Assembly (NCBI GenBank): GCA_934047225.1
Contig: OW204009.1
Coordinates: 16,256,898 to 16,320,897 of the forward strand
Source of the DNA: Ypsolopha sequella
Taxonomy: Eukaryota > Arthropoda > Insecta > Lepidoptera > Ypsolophidae
Reading direction: 5' to 3'
Length of the DNA: 64,000 nucleotides
Position 1 is the first letter of the stretch, and every line of letters starts with the position of its first letter. The translations under genes were made by a program, and so were the position numbers. Under the pieces are notes generated by a model. The model was not told where the DNA came from. It ran no database searches and saw only the letters and a list, made by a program, of their open reading frames with translations. Shown here one piece after another: positions 1 through 10,651 of the stretch.

Positions 1-472
1 TAATTATAATCAGTGTCTGGTATATGCATCTTGACTATATAATTATAATCAGTGTCTGGTATATGCATCTTGACTATATAATTATAATCAGTGTCTGGTA
101 TATGCATCTTGACTATATAATTATAATCAGTGTCTGGTATATGCATCTTGACTATATAATTATAATCAGTGTCTGGTATATGCATCTTGACTATATAATT
201 ATAATCAGTGTCTGGTATATGCATCTTGACTATATAATTATAATCAGTGTCTGGTATATGCACCTTGACTATATAATTATAATCAGTGTCTGGTATATGC
301 ATCTTGACTATATAATTATAATCAGTGTCTGGTATATGCATCTTGACTATATAATTATAATCAGTGTCTGGTATATGCATCTTGACTATATAATTATAAT
401 CAGTGTCTGGTATATGCATCTTGACTATATAATTATAATCAGTGTCTGGTATATGCATCTTGACTATATAAT
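1..472. repeat. 39-bp tandem minisatellite, about 12 copies
   Basis: A 39-bp unit containing tgcatcttgactatataat repeats almost without change (one visible c/t change near 263) and runs off the left edge, so its full length is unknown. Because 39 is divisible by 3, it gives an open frame of a 13-residue repeat. That is a consequence of period length, not evidence of coding. Confidence 0.95.
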
Positions 473-1050
473 CTACGGATTTCAAATTGGAAAACATGTT
501 TGGATAAATTTTCCTCGATAGAAATAATTGTTGAAATGAGGTCTTCAACCACACTTTTTCTCCTCGTTTGACGAATAGGAACCATATACAGAACTCAAAC
601 ATATTTTATTAAGTGTGTTTCAACAATATCTAGAGATTTCATATTTGAAATTTTGCTAGCTATTTTAGTTTTTTTATAAAAATTATAAAACTAACATTTT
701 TCGCTTTCACCCTAAATCCGCCCCTCTCGCACTGCACGATTTTTTGCTTGGAGTGACAGTGACAAAAATAAAATTCGCATAGCCTCTTAAATTACGCTTA
801 AACATTTTCGGCCACGTGGTGAACTTCCAATAAAGGACTTGCCCCCATGGACTGCAAGATGGCAGCCACTGCGAAATTAGGCAAGTAAAAACTTTCTACA
901 TACGTGTTTGGTAGTCTTTTTTTAATGTCGTTATGATATTTACTATAGTACGAATATATATTATAGCTTTTGCCCGCGGCTTCGCCCGCGTTGATTAAGT
1001 TTTTGTATAGTCGTATCGAATCTGTAAATATTTTTAGTTTTAGTAGTTGA
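473..1050. other. Unassigned, AT-rich; Helitron-type 3' end near 965-1000
   Basis: No gene seen. The stretch cccgcggcttcgcccgcg near 975 is the reverse complement of a GC-rich end common in lepidopteran non-autonomous Helitrons. Only this terminal piece is recognisable. Confidence 0.4.
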
Positions 1051-1056
1051 CCTGAG

Positions 1057-1213
1057 GGTCTACCGCGTAATTCTGATTTTCATCAACATCAACTTGAGAT
1101 TGAAATTTGACGTGCGTGCAAAAGAGATGGCATGTTAGGCGGGCGTCCTCGCACGCACGTCAAATTTCAATCTCAAGTTGATGTTGATGAAAATCAGAAT
1201 TACGCGGTAGACC
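1057..1213. repeat. Palindromic foldback element, two 63-bp arms
   Basis: Positions 1057-1119 and 1151-1213 are perfect inverted repeats beginning ggtctaccgcgtaattctg, with a 31-bp spacer. A second copy with a more diverged left arm lies at about 62173-62335. No protein is encoded. Best read as a foldback MITE; the superfamily is not determined. Confidence 0.85.
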
Positions 1214-1259
1214 CGCTGACTTTGATTTGGAGTATTTAAAGTGTTTTTGGTTCTCATCA

Positions 1260-1630
1260 TCTGTAATTTGTGTCTTTGCCGAGGCCGAAGCCCGAGCCGT
1301 TTTGCAGATCGACACAATTTTTTGTTCTCTGAATTAATCCTCTGCTAATGTGTCTTTGACTGTCTTTGATAACTGATTTAATCCCCTAGTATAACATGTT
1401 TGGCGAGGCTAAAGACCGAACCGCATTTCCAGTCGACACTATCTTTTGTTTTCTAATTAATTTTAATCATCTGCTTAAGTATCTTTGGCGGTCTTTGGCG
1501 AAGCCGAAGGCCGTGCTGCGTTTCCGAAAGACATCATATTTTGTTCTCTGAATTATCCTCTGCTAAAGGGTCTTTGGCGAGACCGAAAGCCATGCCGCGT
1601 TTCCAAACGAAAATTTTTTTTGGTTACTGA
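1260..1630. repeat. Degenerate tandem repeat, four copies of about 75-120 bp
   Basis: Four diverged copies (near 1271, 1400, 1484 and 1566) share a tctttggcgaggccgaa block followed by ttgttctctgaatt and cctctgcta. No coding content seen. Confidence 0.6.
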
Positions 1631-1740
1631 TTTGATATAAAGTAGCGTATGTCCTATTTCAGGCCTAGAACTACATTTAAAGCAGTTTCAGCCCTATCAG
1701 TTCGGGAGGTACGGCGTGAAGATGTGCATCACTTTTCTAT

Positions 1741-2163
1741 ATGGATAGAGCTTTTAAAATTCAAAAAAAATGTGTAAGGGCCATGTGTGGTATGCATTTC
1801 ATGGACTCCTGCAAACCAAGTTTCATAAAACTTAAAATTCTTACTTTACCCTGCTTATATATAAAACAGATTGCCATTTTTGTACGCCAACACCCACAAT
1901 ACTTTCCTAAAAAAAATGATATTACTCAAAGAACGCAAAGAAAGAATGTAGGAGAAAGACTACATATTCCGAGATGCAAACTAACACTCGTGAAAAAGAA
2001 TGTTTACCATATGGCTATCCAGGTATTTAATGCTTTGCCTGATGAATTCAAAGAGTTACCATTAACCAAATTCGAAAACAAACTTCACGACTGGCTAATA
2101 AAAGGCAGTTTTTATTCCTTGAATAAGTTTTTCGATTATAGGGAAATGTTGAAATGGAAATAA
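1741..2163 (+). pseudogene. LINE reverse transcriptase C-terminal fragment (Jockey/CR1-like)
   Basis: A 140-residue frame matches only the extreme C-terminal region of Jockey/CR1-type LINE polymerases. It has the signature IQKKCVRAMCG, then DSCKPSFIKLKILTLPCLYI, and ends in a NALPDEF / NKLHDWL block. Endonuclease and RT catalytic domains are absent, so this is a 5'-truncated, dead copy. It is followed by a short AT-rich 3' UTR ending near 2464 in a TTTGATTTGAT tail, as expected for a LINE inserted by target-primed reverse transcription. The C-terminal block resembles that of the LINE remnant at 31122-31982. Confidence 0.75.
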
Positions 2164-2464
2164 TAAACTAAATCTATTTCAGAAATTTTGTATAGGTAGT
2201 ATAAATTGATAGTTGCACATTATACTTGCTATGATATTGATATGACATACAATTGACACAAAACTGTACCTGTAAATATCATTCATAAATAAATTGTAGT
2301 TGACTTCATTTAATTCTATTAGTATTTTGTATAATTATAATTGTAAGTAATTTAACATTTGTACGCCATAATCGGCAGATTTTTTGAGCACTATAATACA
2401 TACTGTAACATCTTTATATTCAACCAAAAATCATACAAATAAATATTTTTGATTTGATTTGATA

Positions 2465-2800
2465 TAGGAACTTGATACCCAATTGCCGCTGAACTAATTA
2501 ATGGGATAAAAAGTGGTCTACTATGTCCTATTCCAGGTCTAGAACTACATTTGTCCAAAGTTTAGCCTAATCGGTTCAGTAGGTACGGCGTGGAGGAGTA
2601 ACAGTACATCACTTTTCTATAGGAACTTGACACCCTATAGCCATCCTATGGGAACTGATTTATCGGATATAAAATAGCCTTTGTCCTATTCTAGGTTTAG
2701 AACAACATTTGTGCAAAGTTTCAACCCAATCGGTTCATCAGTTACGGCGTGAAAGAGTAATAAACATCCATCCATCCCAACTTTCACATTTATAATATTA
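2465..2800. repeat. Two dispersed-repeat copies with third at about 1640-1740
   Basis: Blocks near 1640-1740, 2515-2620 and 2680-2775 share tatgtcctattcc, agaactacattt and ggtacggcgtg in the same order. The last runs into catttataatattag, a familiar lepidopteran non-autonomous element end. No protein coding. Confidence 0.6.
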
Positions 2801-3635
2801 GTTGGATGTATCTAACATGAGAGGAGTGCATCCGCAAGACGAAAGAACATTAACTCATCCCTTGAATTTTTATGGACCTCAAAACACTCATTTTCTATTC
2901 CTTTTATTGGATTTAGAAAGTACTTACGAAAGTAAACACACTCCTAATACTTGCAATATTTGTGAGGTACCTACATTGGGTCACTTCTAACTATATAGCC
3001 AAAAATACATACTGAAGACACGGTAAGTAGTCAGTGACACTTTTTGAGAAAAAACATAACAAAAAAACTGGGAGTTGTTCTTAAATTAGTATAGGGCACA
3101 AATTTTATTTTGTGTGTTTCGATAAAAGGGTCATTGAACCTTGGTCTTGACCACTTACCGAGTCTCCCGTTTATACGGACGGACAGATGGACAGCCTAAA
3201 TAACAAATTTAATCATTTTACTTTGAAAATGAAGGACTTTCCAAAGACAACTTCATCCCCCTTTTCACCCCTTCGAGATTGGTATTATCACAAACGCTGA
3301 GTCACGTATAAAGTAATTTTCAATTGTCAGTCTAAACACAAAATTTAAAGATCCTAACTTCGAAACCGATGAACTTTATAATAAAGAACTTTCATACAAT
3401 TTTTTTTTGCCGTCATCTAGACCTCGCCGAGCCCTTTTGACACTTTCGGCAGACAGATCTCGTCCAGACCTTTTCCTAGATACCCATCAACATGGGTCTA
3501 TATCCAGCCGTTTGGGAGATACAGGCCGTCAAAGTTTTGACATAAAAAAAAAACTTTTTTAGGCATCCCGTGGTCCAACCCCTAGGGATGTACTACCTTC
3601 CGTTCCAAAGATATTTTGCTTGGATATAGATATAT
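2801..3635. other. Unassigned
   Basis: No gene or recognisable element. Low-complexity AT-rich DNA, with a gacggacagatggacagcc motif near 3180 of the kind found in lepidopteran repeats. Confidence 0.5.
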
Positions 3636-3704
3636 AAAGATAGATAGATAGATAGATAGACAGATAGATAGATAGATAGATTGTGGATATATAGATCGAT
3701 AGAT
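3636..3704. repeat. GATA/GACA microsatellite
   Basis: About 17 consecutive tetranucleotides, mostly gata with one gaca. It produces spurious Ser-Ile-Tyr-Leu frames on the minus strand. Confidence 0.95.
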
Positions 3705-3809
3705 ATCTCAAAAGGAAAAAATGGAACCCTAATAGGATCACTTGTGTGGCAGTCTGTCTGTCCGTCTGTTACAGCCGATTTGCTCTGACACACATACTTT
3801 CAAGAATTT

Positions 3810-4240
3810 TCATGCCCACTATATTAAATTGCAAAATCGATGCCATTTTCGTAATAAACGTCCCAAAAAACCATAAAAACGACACCCATATTGATATTTA
3901 CACATTTTAACATTTCAACCCCATCGCACGCCAACAGGGGATGATGGTATTTCACGTCCACTACGTTGGATTTAAAAATCGTTGTTGTTTTCGTAATAAG
4001 CGACCCGATAAACCATACAAACGATACCCATGTTGGTTTTCAGACTTTGTCACCCCATTTCCTCCTTTTAGGGGTTGAATTTTGGAAAAACCTTTTTCAC
4101 GTCCACTACGTAGTATTTTAAAATCGTTATCGTTTTCGTGATCAGCGACCCGATAAACCATACAAACGATACCCATGTTGATTTTCAGACTTTGTTACCC
4201 CCTTTTTCCCTTCTAGGAGTTGAATTCTGAAAAAACCTGA
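3810..4240. repeat. Three tandem copies of a 145-bp unit
   Basis: Copies begin near 3810 (diverged), 3953 and 4098. Each has cgtccactacgt, aaaatcgt-gttttcgt, aaccatacaaacgataccca and cagactttgt. The series lies just upstream of a (CAGT)n tail and is probably the body of a non-autonomous retroelement. Confidence 0.75.
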
Positions 4241-4461
4241 AATACGTATTTACTCATTTATTGATAAAAATACTCCTGTGAAGTTTCGAATAAAATAGTC
4301 GAACTATTCTTGTTTCCCCATACAAACTTTGGACCCCCGTTTCACCCTCTTAGGAGGTGAATTTTGAAAAATCCTTTCTTAATGCACCCCTAGACCTCTA
4401 AAGGAACCTACTTGCCAAATTTGGAATCTCTAGACTCAACGGTTTGGGCTGTGCGTTGATA

Positions 4462-4526
4462 TGTCAGTCAGTCAGTCAGTCAGTCAGTCAGTCAGTCAGT
4501 CAACTTCTTCTTTTATATATTTAGAT
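4462..4526. repeat. (CAGT)n microsatellite and retroelement tail
   Basis: About ten cagt units are followed by cttcttttatatatttagatt. This end is repeatedly found on lepidopteran SINE/RTE-like elements, so I read it as the 3' end of the element whose body is at 3810-4460. Confidence 0.65.
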
Positions 4527-5153
4527 TAACTGAAATGAAAATAGTCTTTGAGTAATGTGCATTTATTTCTTGGTATCATTTTCTCTACTACATTGTTTAT
4601 CTTGTACATTCTAAATCTATGGGTACAGTAGTGCCTTGACCGTCGATGACCAAAAAATATCGGGAAAACCGCGCGCCGTTCGGACCCCAGTTGTCAATCG
4701 CAAGAAATCCCGTCTGGAAGCAAAAGTTGTTGGCAATACAGATGACTGAAGAGAATTTCCCTTAAAATGTGTAGTGTGACAAAATCCAGTTCAGAATTTA
4801 GATATTTCAGTAAAATAGTATTGTCAATATATTATTTAGAATGGAGTTGTTGACATTTAGGTCGATTCGGCGCAACCCAACTTAACTTATTTGAAGGGAC
4901 TAACCTTATTTCGAGCGTCCTGTCTTTGTCTTTACGATACAGAAAGAAAAAGACAGAACACTTAAATTAGGTGTAGTCCTGTCAAATAAGTAAAAACGTG
5001 TTACACCAAATCGATACAAATATCCCCTTATATTTTTCTAGTTCTGTGGTTTGATGTTTTCATAATAAATAAAAAATATATATAATATCGTCACAACATG
5101 AATCCCCAAGGGGGTGTCAGAGGTGTTTTCGATACATCCGCGTTTCACCGACG
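4527..5153. other. No gene; fragment shared with the 51.7-52.05 kb SINE
   Basis: No coding region. Near 5105-5160 the words gggggtgtcagaggtgtt and catccgcgtttcaccgacga recur in reverse complement near 51950-52035, so part of this stretch belongs to that SINE family. Confidence 0.5.
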
Positions 5154-5397
5154 ATTATTGATAGTAAAACTTGATTGTAAGTTTTCATAATACTTTCATT
5201 AATTTCGTTTGACCATTGCACACGTGTTGATAAATGGAATTGTGGTGGTCGTAGTGTGTTTTGGGTGTAAATTGTATTATTGATAGTAAAACTTGATTGT
5301 AAGTTTTCATAATACTTTCATTAATTTCGTTTGACCATTGCACACGTGTTGATAAATGGAATTGTGGTGGTCGTAGTGTGTTTTGGGTGTAAATTGT
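5154..5397. repeat. Perfect 122-bp tandem duplication
   Basis: Bases 5154-5275 are repeated at 5276-5397 with no difference that I can see, so the duplication is recent. A 130-residue minus-strand frame crosses it but shows no family features. Confidence 0.9.
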
Positions 5398-5714
5398 ATT
5401 ATTTCGTGAGTTTTGGGTCTTGGTTGAGCTTTCTTCTAGTTTTGTTATTTCGTTAAGTGTATTTTTGGATAATAAATGTCTATTTATAATTACATTTATG
5501 TACAATTTTACCCTTCTTTGATCTCCTACTCTGTTATGAAACTTGTATTTTCGGGAATTTATGTATGAATGCGTCATAAAGTTTGTCGAGATAAGTTCTT
5601 AAATCAGCTTCAAGCATGGTTATTTGGAGGTGCGTACGTCAAATAAAAGTGTTGATGTCGTCTTGTACGTTTTGGGATAATTATTTATTATTATTACTAC
5701 TGTAACTGTTTTCT
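5398..5714. other. Unassigned
   Basis: No gene or repeat recognised between the 122-bp duplication and the dispersed repeat that follows. Confidence 0.4.
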
Positions 5715-6178
5715 TTAAAAAAAACGGTCAAGCGCGAGTCGAGAAGAAAGAAAATAAGCGAGAGCGAGAGAGATAAAATAAATATTTTCGGGGTTTTTTA
5801 AAGATTTCTCGAAACCAGTGCCAATAAATACAGTAAAAGTATATATTTTTAAAGCTTTTTTACAGCTTCATCAGCTATTTAATATCTACAATTTTATACC
5901 CATATTGTGTTTTTAGGATAATGTTTTTTATTTTTCTCACTTTTGTTTTGGAAATATTTAAAATTTTTCAAATTTTATATATATTAAATATTTAAAATTT
6001 TAAATAAATATTTAAAATTTTAAAATTTTTCATATTTTCTTTACACCGTGATATGTGGGCAAATAAAATCTTTTACGGTGCTAAAGTTATGAAGCTGTGA
6101 CATACGGACAGACGGAGGGACAACGGACTCTCACCATAAGGTTCCTTTTTGTACCTTTTAGGTACTACGGAACCCTAA
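5715..6178 (+). repeat. Widespread lepidopteran interspersed repeat (ggaaccctaa type)
   Basis: Starts near cggtcaagcgcgagtcg and ends gtactacggaaccctaatt, with tgacatacggacagacgg inside. Related copies: 17600-17712, 47128-47640, 47720-47825, 53617-53670 (reversed), 56050-56360 (reversed) and 57750-57800. Non-coding. Confidence 0.7.
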
Positions 6179-6566
6179 TTAATCACCCACTGAATCGTGT
6201 ATGGTCAAGTATAATTTAATTTGTACGAGTACATTTAAGTATAATATTAAATGTCACCTGTCCACTTACACTCGATATAAACATAATTTTTGACCTCATT
6301 GATACCTTGTGATATTATGTAGCTGGTGATGGAGCGTGCAGTCGCTTCTTGTGTCTGTTTAATTTTCCATTTTCCCTAAATTTGTACTCGCAAACGTCAC
6401 ATTTTTCTCCAGTGTGTGTTCGCATATGTGTCTTCAAATGATATCTACGGCAATTCACATAGTCGCACAAGTCACACTTATATGGCTTCTCTCCCGTGTG
6501 CATTGTCATATGTAACTTCAAATTACCACTTCGGTTACTCGCATAGTCGCACAAGTCACACTTATA

Positions 6567-7873
6567 CGAGGGGCATGCCAAAAGAAGTTAGATACTCTTT
6601 ACTCCTTTGGTTGACACTGGCAAGTTATACATCACCTTATAGGCTGGTTGTTTGTTGATATATCTGAAAATAGAACGCACATCATTTCTTTTTTTTTTAT
6701 TTGGATGAGCATCATTTTTCCGAGAATCTGGCGGGAATTTGCTTGCAGCAATGGAACTCAGTCGAAGTGATTGTCGCGCTATGATTCATTATGACTATAA
6801 AAAAGTTTTAAGCCTCAAGAATGTTTTGAACTTTTGGCTACTACTTTTGGTGAGTCTGGTTGCTCACGAACAACAGTATTTAATTGGTTTGCTGAATTTA
6901 AAAGAGGACGGGGATGTCTCAAAGATGAAGCGAAGACAGGTTGGCTGTTAACCGCGGTCACAGAAGAAAACGTTCGTGCAGTCGAAAAACTTATTCGCGA
7001 AAACCAACGAATTATGTATGTAGAGCTGGAGCGAGAACAGGGAATTGGATCAGCAGCAATGCAAACCATAATTCACGACTACCTTTCTCTCCGTAAATGT
7101 TGTTTGAGATGGGTGCCGCACAAACTTACCGATGAGCAGAAAGACCGTCGGTTGGATTGGTGCCTATTCATGATAGATAAATTCGACGGTGGCGAGAAAA
7201 AAAATGTGTATGATATACTGACTGGTGATGAAACATGGCTTTATAACTATGATCCCGAAACAAAGTGACATTCGACTGTATGGTGCTTTGAAGATGAGCC
7301 AACTCCAACGAAATGTCGCCGTGCACGAAGCACACAGAAACAAATGGTCGACTCGTTTTTCAGCAAAACGGATCATATTGCTACTGTAGTGCTAGACAAT
7401 CAAAGAACGATGAACTCCGAATGGTATGTGACAGTTTGTGCTCCAACAGTAATATCAGCTTGGTGTGACAAGCGACCGAATTCAGGAATCCGACGCCTTC
7501 TCAGGCACCACGACAATGCGGCGTCGCACACGTCTGCCAAAACACTTGACTTTTTCGACTCAAAAAATGGGTCAATCCTCCCTCACTCACCATATTCCCC
7601 TGACCTAGCACCTTGTGATTTTACCTGTTTCCAAAAATCAAAGAAAAACTAAAGGGGAAGAAGTTTGAAAGCAATGAAGATGCACTGGCTGCCTATATTT
7701 TAGAGATTTCTGAGGTGTCTAAAGAAGAGTGGTCATTGGTATTTTCCAATTAGTTCAGACGTATGGAAAAGTGTATACGTGCTCAGGGTGAATACTTCGA
7801 AAATATCGATACTTGTAATAAAGAATAAATTTTATAATTTTTGAGTATCTAATTTCTTTTGGCATGCCCCTCG
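6567..7873 (+). mobile_element. mariner-family DNA transposon, 1307 bp
   Basis: The ends are 31-bp inverted repeats starting cgaggggcatgccaaaagaa with one mismatch (6567-6597 and 7843-7873). Both sides carry TA (6565-6566, 7874-7875), the duplication made by the Tc1/mariner superfamily. A length of 1.3 kb is normal for mariner. It carries one transposase gene on the plus strand, now broken, and sits inside a C2H2 finger linker. Confidence 0.95.
6751..7753 (+). pseudogene. mariner transposase, inactivated (DD34D type)
   Basis: The protein begins MELSRSDCRAMIHYDYKK and shifts frame near 6830. It then runs through a helix-turn-helix (CSRTTVFNWFAEFKRGR) and the first catalytic aspartate (GDETW), hits TGA at 7266-7268, and resumes in the same frame. 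The second (HHDNAASH) and third (YSPDLAPCDF) aspartates follow. A second frameshift near 7620-7630 separates the C-terminal tail, which ends SLVFSN at 7753. All three catalytic aspartates remain, so inactivity is due to two frameshifts and one stop. It would otherwise cut and paste the element at TA sites. Confidence 0.92.
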
Positions 7874-9105
7874 TAATGGCTGCTCTCCCGTGTGTATTCT
7901 CATATGTCTCTTCAAATCGCTGCTTTGGATACTCGCATAGTCGCACAAGTCACATTTATATGACTTCTCTCCCTTGTGTTTTTTCATATGTTTCTTCAAA
8001 TAACGACACTGACTACTCGCATAGTCGCACAAGTCACATTTATATGACTACTCTCCCTTGTGTTTTTTCATATGTCTCTTCAAATAACGACACTGACTAC
8101 TCGCATAGTCGCACAAGTCACACTTATATGGCTTCTCTCCCGTGTGCATTGTCATATGTAACTTCAAATTACCACTTGTTTTACTCGCATAGTCGCACAT
8201 GTCACACTTATATGGCTGCTCTCCCGTGTGTATTCTCATATGTTTCTTCAAATCGCTGCTTTGGATACTCGCATAGTCGCACAAGTCACATTTATATGAC
8301 TTCTCTCCCTTGTGTTTTTTCATATGTTTCTTCAAATAACGACAATGACTACTCGCATAGTCACACACGTCACATTTATACGGCTTCTCTCCCTTGTGTT
8401 TATTCATAATATGTTCCTTCAAATAACGACCCTGACTACTCACATAGTCACACACGTCACATTTATACGGCTTCTCTCCCGTGTGTGTTTCAACGTGCTG
8501 TATTAAAAGTGTGTTACTTCTAAATCTGTACGTACATGAATTACATTTAAAACGTCTTTTCTCATCGTGGAGTCTTGAATGTTTTTCTAACGCTTGAACT
8601 GTAACACCTTTGTAGTTACATGTTTGACATGTGAGATTTACTTTTGAAAATCCGTGATGTATGGATATATGCTGCTGCAATTTCATTTTCGTGTTGAAGT
8701 TTTTCTTACAATGGTCACAGATATAACTTAAAAATACCATTTTTTTTGGCTCTGGTATTTTAAACACAGTTATTGTTTTATTAATGAATGTATCGGTCTT
8801 TGAAATATTTTCTTCATTCTCCTTTGTGGTATGTTGTTTTGAAATACAATCTGTGACTTCATGAAGAGCTTCGACACGCGGAACATCTTTTATTGCTTTA
8901 CTCCAACTATTATTTGTGCCATCACATATTGTAACTAGAGCGCCTGCAATAACACAACACCCATAACACACTGTTTTAATTTATTTTATTTATAACGACT
9001 AACGCCAAATATCGCAACATGCGAAAGTGTTGTAACTTAAAAAAATACTATATTTATTATCTTGTTAGAATAATTATTGAAAATCTGCTAAAGTAAATGT
9101 TTAGA

Positions 9106-9228
9106 TTAACATTATATCATTGCAGTATAGAAATGCAGAAAGAAAAGTAAATCTGGATGTGAAGAGCTCTGAACCATCCAGATTTACTTTTCTTTCTGCG
9201 TTTCTATACTGCAATGATATAATGTTAA
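9106..9228. repeat. Foldback: 54-bp inverted arms, 15-nt loop
   Basis: Bases 9106-9159 and 9175-9228 are inverted repeats (ttaacattatatcattgcag) with one or two mismatches. Probably a foldback MITE just upstream of the finger exon. Confidence 0.85.
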
Positions 9229-9295
9229 TTATATCTCCTTGCGATGGATAAGTCGCCAAGTGTTCAAACATAGAAATTTTTTTCTGTCATAGTTT

Positions 9296-9466
9296 AAATG
9301 TCTAGAAATAGCAAAGTTTTCAGAAACAACGTCTTTTTATAGCTAGAATTTTAACTTATGCCAAAAACATCCGTTTTTAGCAAAAGTTCAAATTTTAGCT
9401 CATCGGAGGCGTTGTCTATGAAAACGTTGCTATGTTAAAATAGTTCATTGCTATTTCTAGACATTT
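9296..9466. repeat. TIR MITE, copy 1
   Basis: Ends are inverted repeats of aatgtctagaaatagcaa. Internal sequence such as cttatgccaaaa and cgttgtctatgaaaac is shared, in opposite orientation, with 54842-55027. Non-coding. Confidence 0.8.
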
Positions 9467-10651
9467 ACTTGAGCAGATTTAATTTAATTATAAAAGGGTA
9501 GTAATAAAACGAGTGACTGTAAATTAAAATTTCATGTGACAAAAATAATTAATTTGACTTATTGTTTTACTAAGTGAGCGACTAAGTGAGCAACGAGAAA
9601 TCTATAGAACAGCAACTTAAAAACATTCATTTGAGTTACTTAAATTACAAAATGAGAAGCTTCATAATATTTAAGCGACCTGATATTTTGTTTGAGTGTC
9701 AACATTATGTCCTGCATTTTTTCAATATTTGGCAAATGCTTTATTTATAGTGAGCGGCATTTTATGTAAAATGAAGAGGTAGGTAGTATTAAACAGAAGG
9801 GGTAACAATTTTCTGTTTTAGTGACAATTTAATTTTAAGTAATAAAACTAAACTCTGATTTTTGATTCCGTAGAATTCTGACATTTCAGGGAAAGCGATG
9901 GCGCTGTGCTAGTAAAGGAGAAACGATACAGTTCATCTCGCTTACTTGCACAGTTCCATCCCTTTCCTTGAACTGTCATAATTCTACGGAATGAAAAATC
10001 AGAGTTTAGGGACGTCGCCTCGCTCCGCTTTGCTTCGCTCGGCTCTTTATTTTATCTTACATGTAAACCTAACAAGCTCCTCCTCGCTTCGCACCTTTTT
10101 TTTGACTTTTGGTGAACTATTTTTGATTTCATATTTTAAATTCGCCCACTCAATATTTTAAGTCACTCACTTATAAATTAAGTCGCAAGCTTAAAATATT
10201 TGTATGTAAAATGGATTATTTACAGCCCACTTTTTGTAAGCTCGATCTGGATTTATTAATCAATATTCGTCTTCAGTTTAGTTAATTTTTCGCTTACTCA
10301 AATTCATACCACTTAAGTTATTAAAACAGTCGCAAAGTTTTTTTTTATTCGCTCGTTTTAGTACTCCCCGTTATAAAAATCTAACAGCCCGACTGCATCC
10401 AAAAGAGTTCAAATAATTTTAAAACTCGTAGACAGTTGTGTTGTATCATTCATTCGACCATAACTGATTACGTAAATTTTGCGGAAGTCCCTGAACACAC
10501 TAATCAACACCTCTCCTGCTTTTACTCTCCAACTGACTGAGCGAGCGCGCTTCAGCCTAGCTGTCATCAACGCTTTTCATCAGGCGCGGTAGTGGACAAG
10601 CGTTGGTACATTAAAAAGAGTTATTAACCTGGGGGTTCCGTACTATTTAAA
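9467..10651. other. No gene; foldback at 9848-10006 and dispersed repeat at 10011-10120
   Basis: A foldback has arms starting aactctgatttttgattccg (left) and ending in its complement near 10006. Next comes gcctcgctccgctttgcttc...ttattttatcttacat, which recurs at about 48033-48140. The rest (9467-9847 and 10121-10651) holds nothing recognised. Confidence 0.6.

Larger units (their letters stand above)
6315..8943 (-). pseudogene. C2H2 zinc finger array, about 13 fingers, split by mariner
   Basis: The minus-strand frame starts at a likely splice acceptor (ttattgcag, exon from 8943) and encodes tandem fingers with TGEKPYKCD-type linkers, so it is a DNA-binding zinc finger protein. Eight fingers (YICDHCKKNF to HMKKHKGE) are read down to 8048. 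There an AAG lysine codon of the linker is TAG (8045-8047). The same frame then continues for two more fingers to 7876, stops at a mariner insertion, and resumes on the other side (6564-6315) with three fingers and the natural end HAPSPAT. Fingers recur as modules with CRYLKxH, SSDLKxH and GNLKLH helices, so the array grew by multi-finger duplication. The precursor site also seems to carry one extra A (see findings). As it stands the gene is disrupted; a truncated 8-finger product is conceivable. Upstream exons not found. Confidence 0.85.

Noticed and set aside
24..521. 165-codon frame of a 13-residue repeat
   Set aside because: Minisatellite with a period divisible by three.
7864..8506. Plus-strand frames of repeated CVFSYVSSN and SHSRTSH blocks
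   Set aside because: Antisense shadow of the minus-strand zinc finger array.
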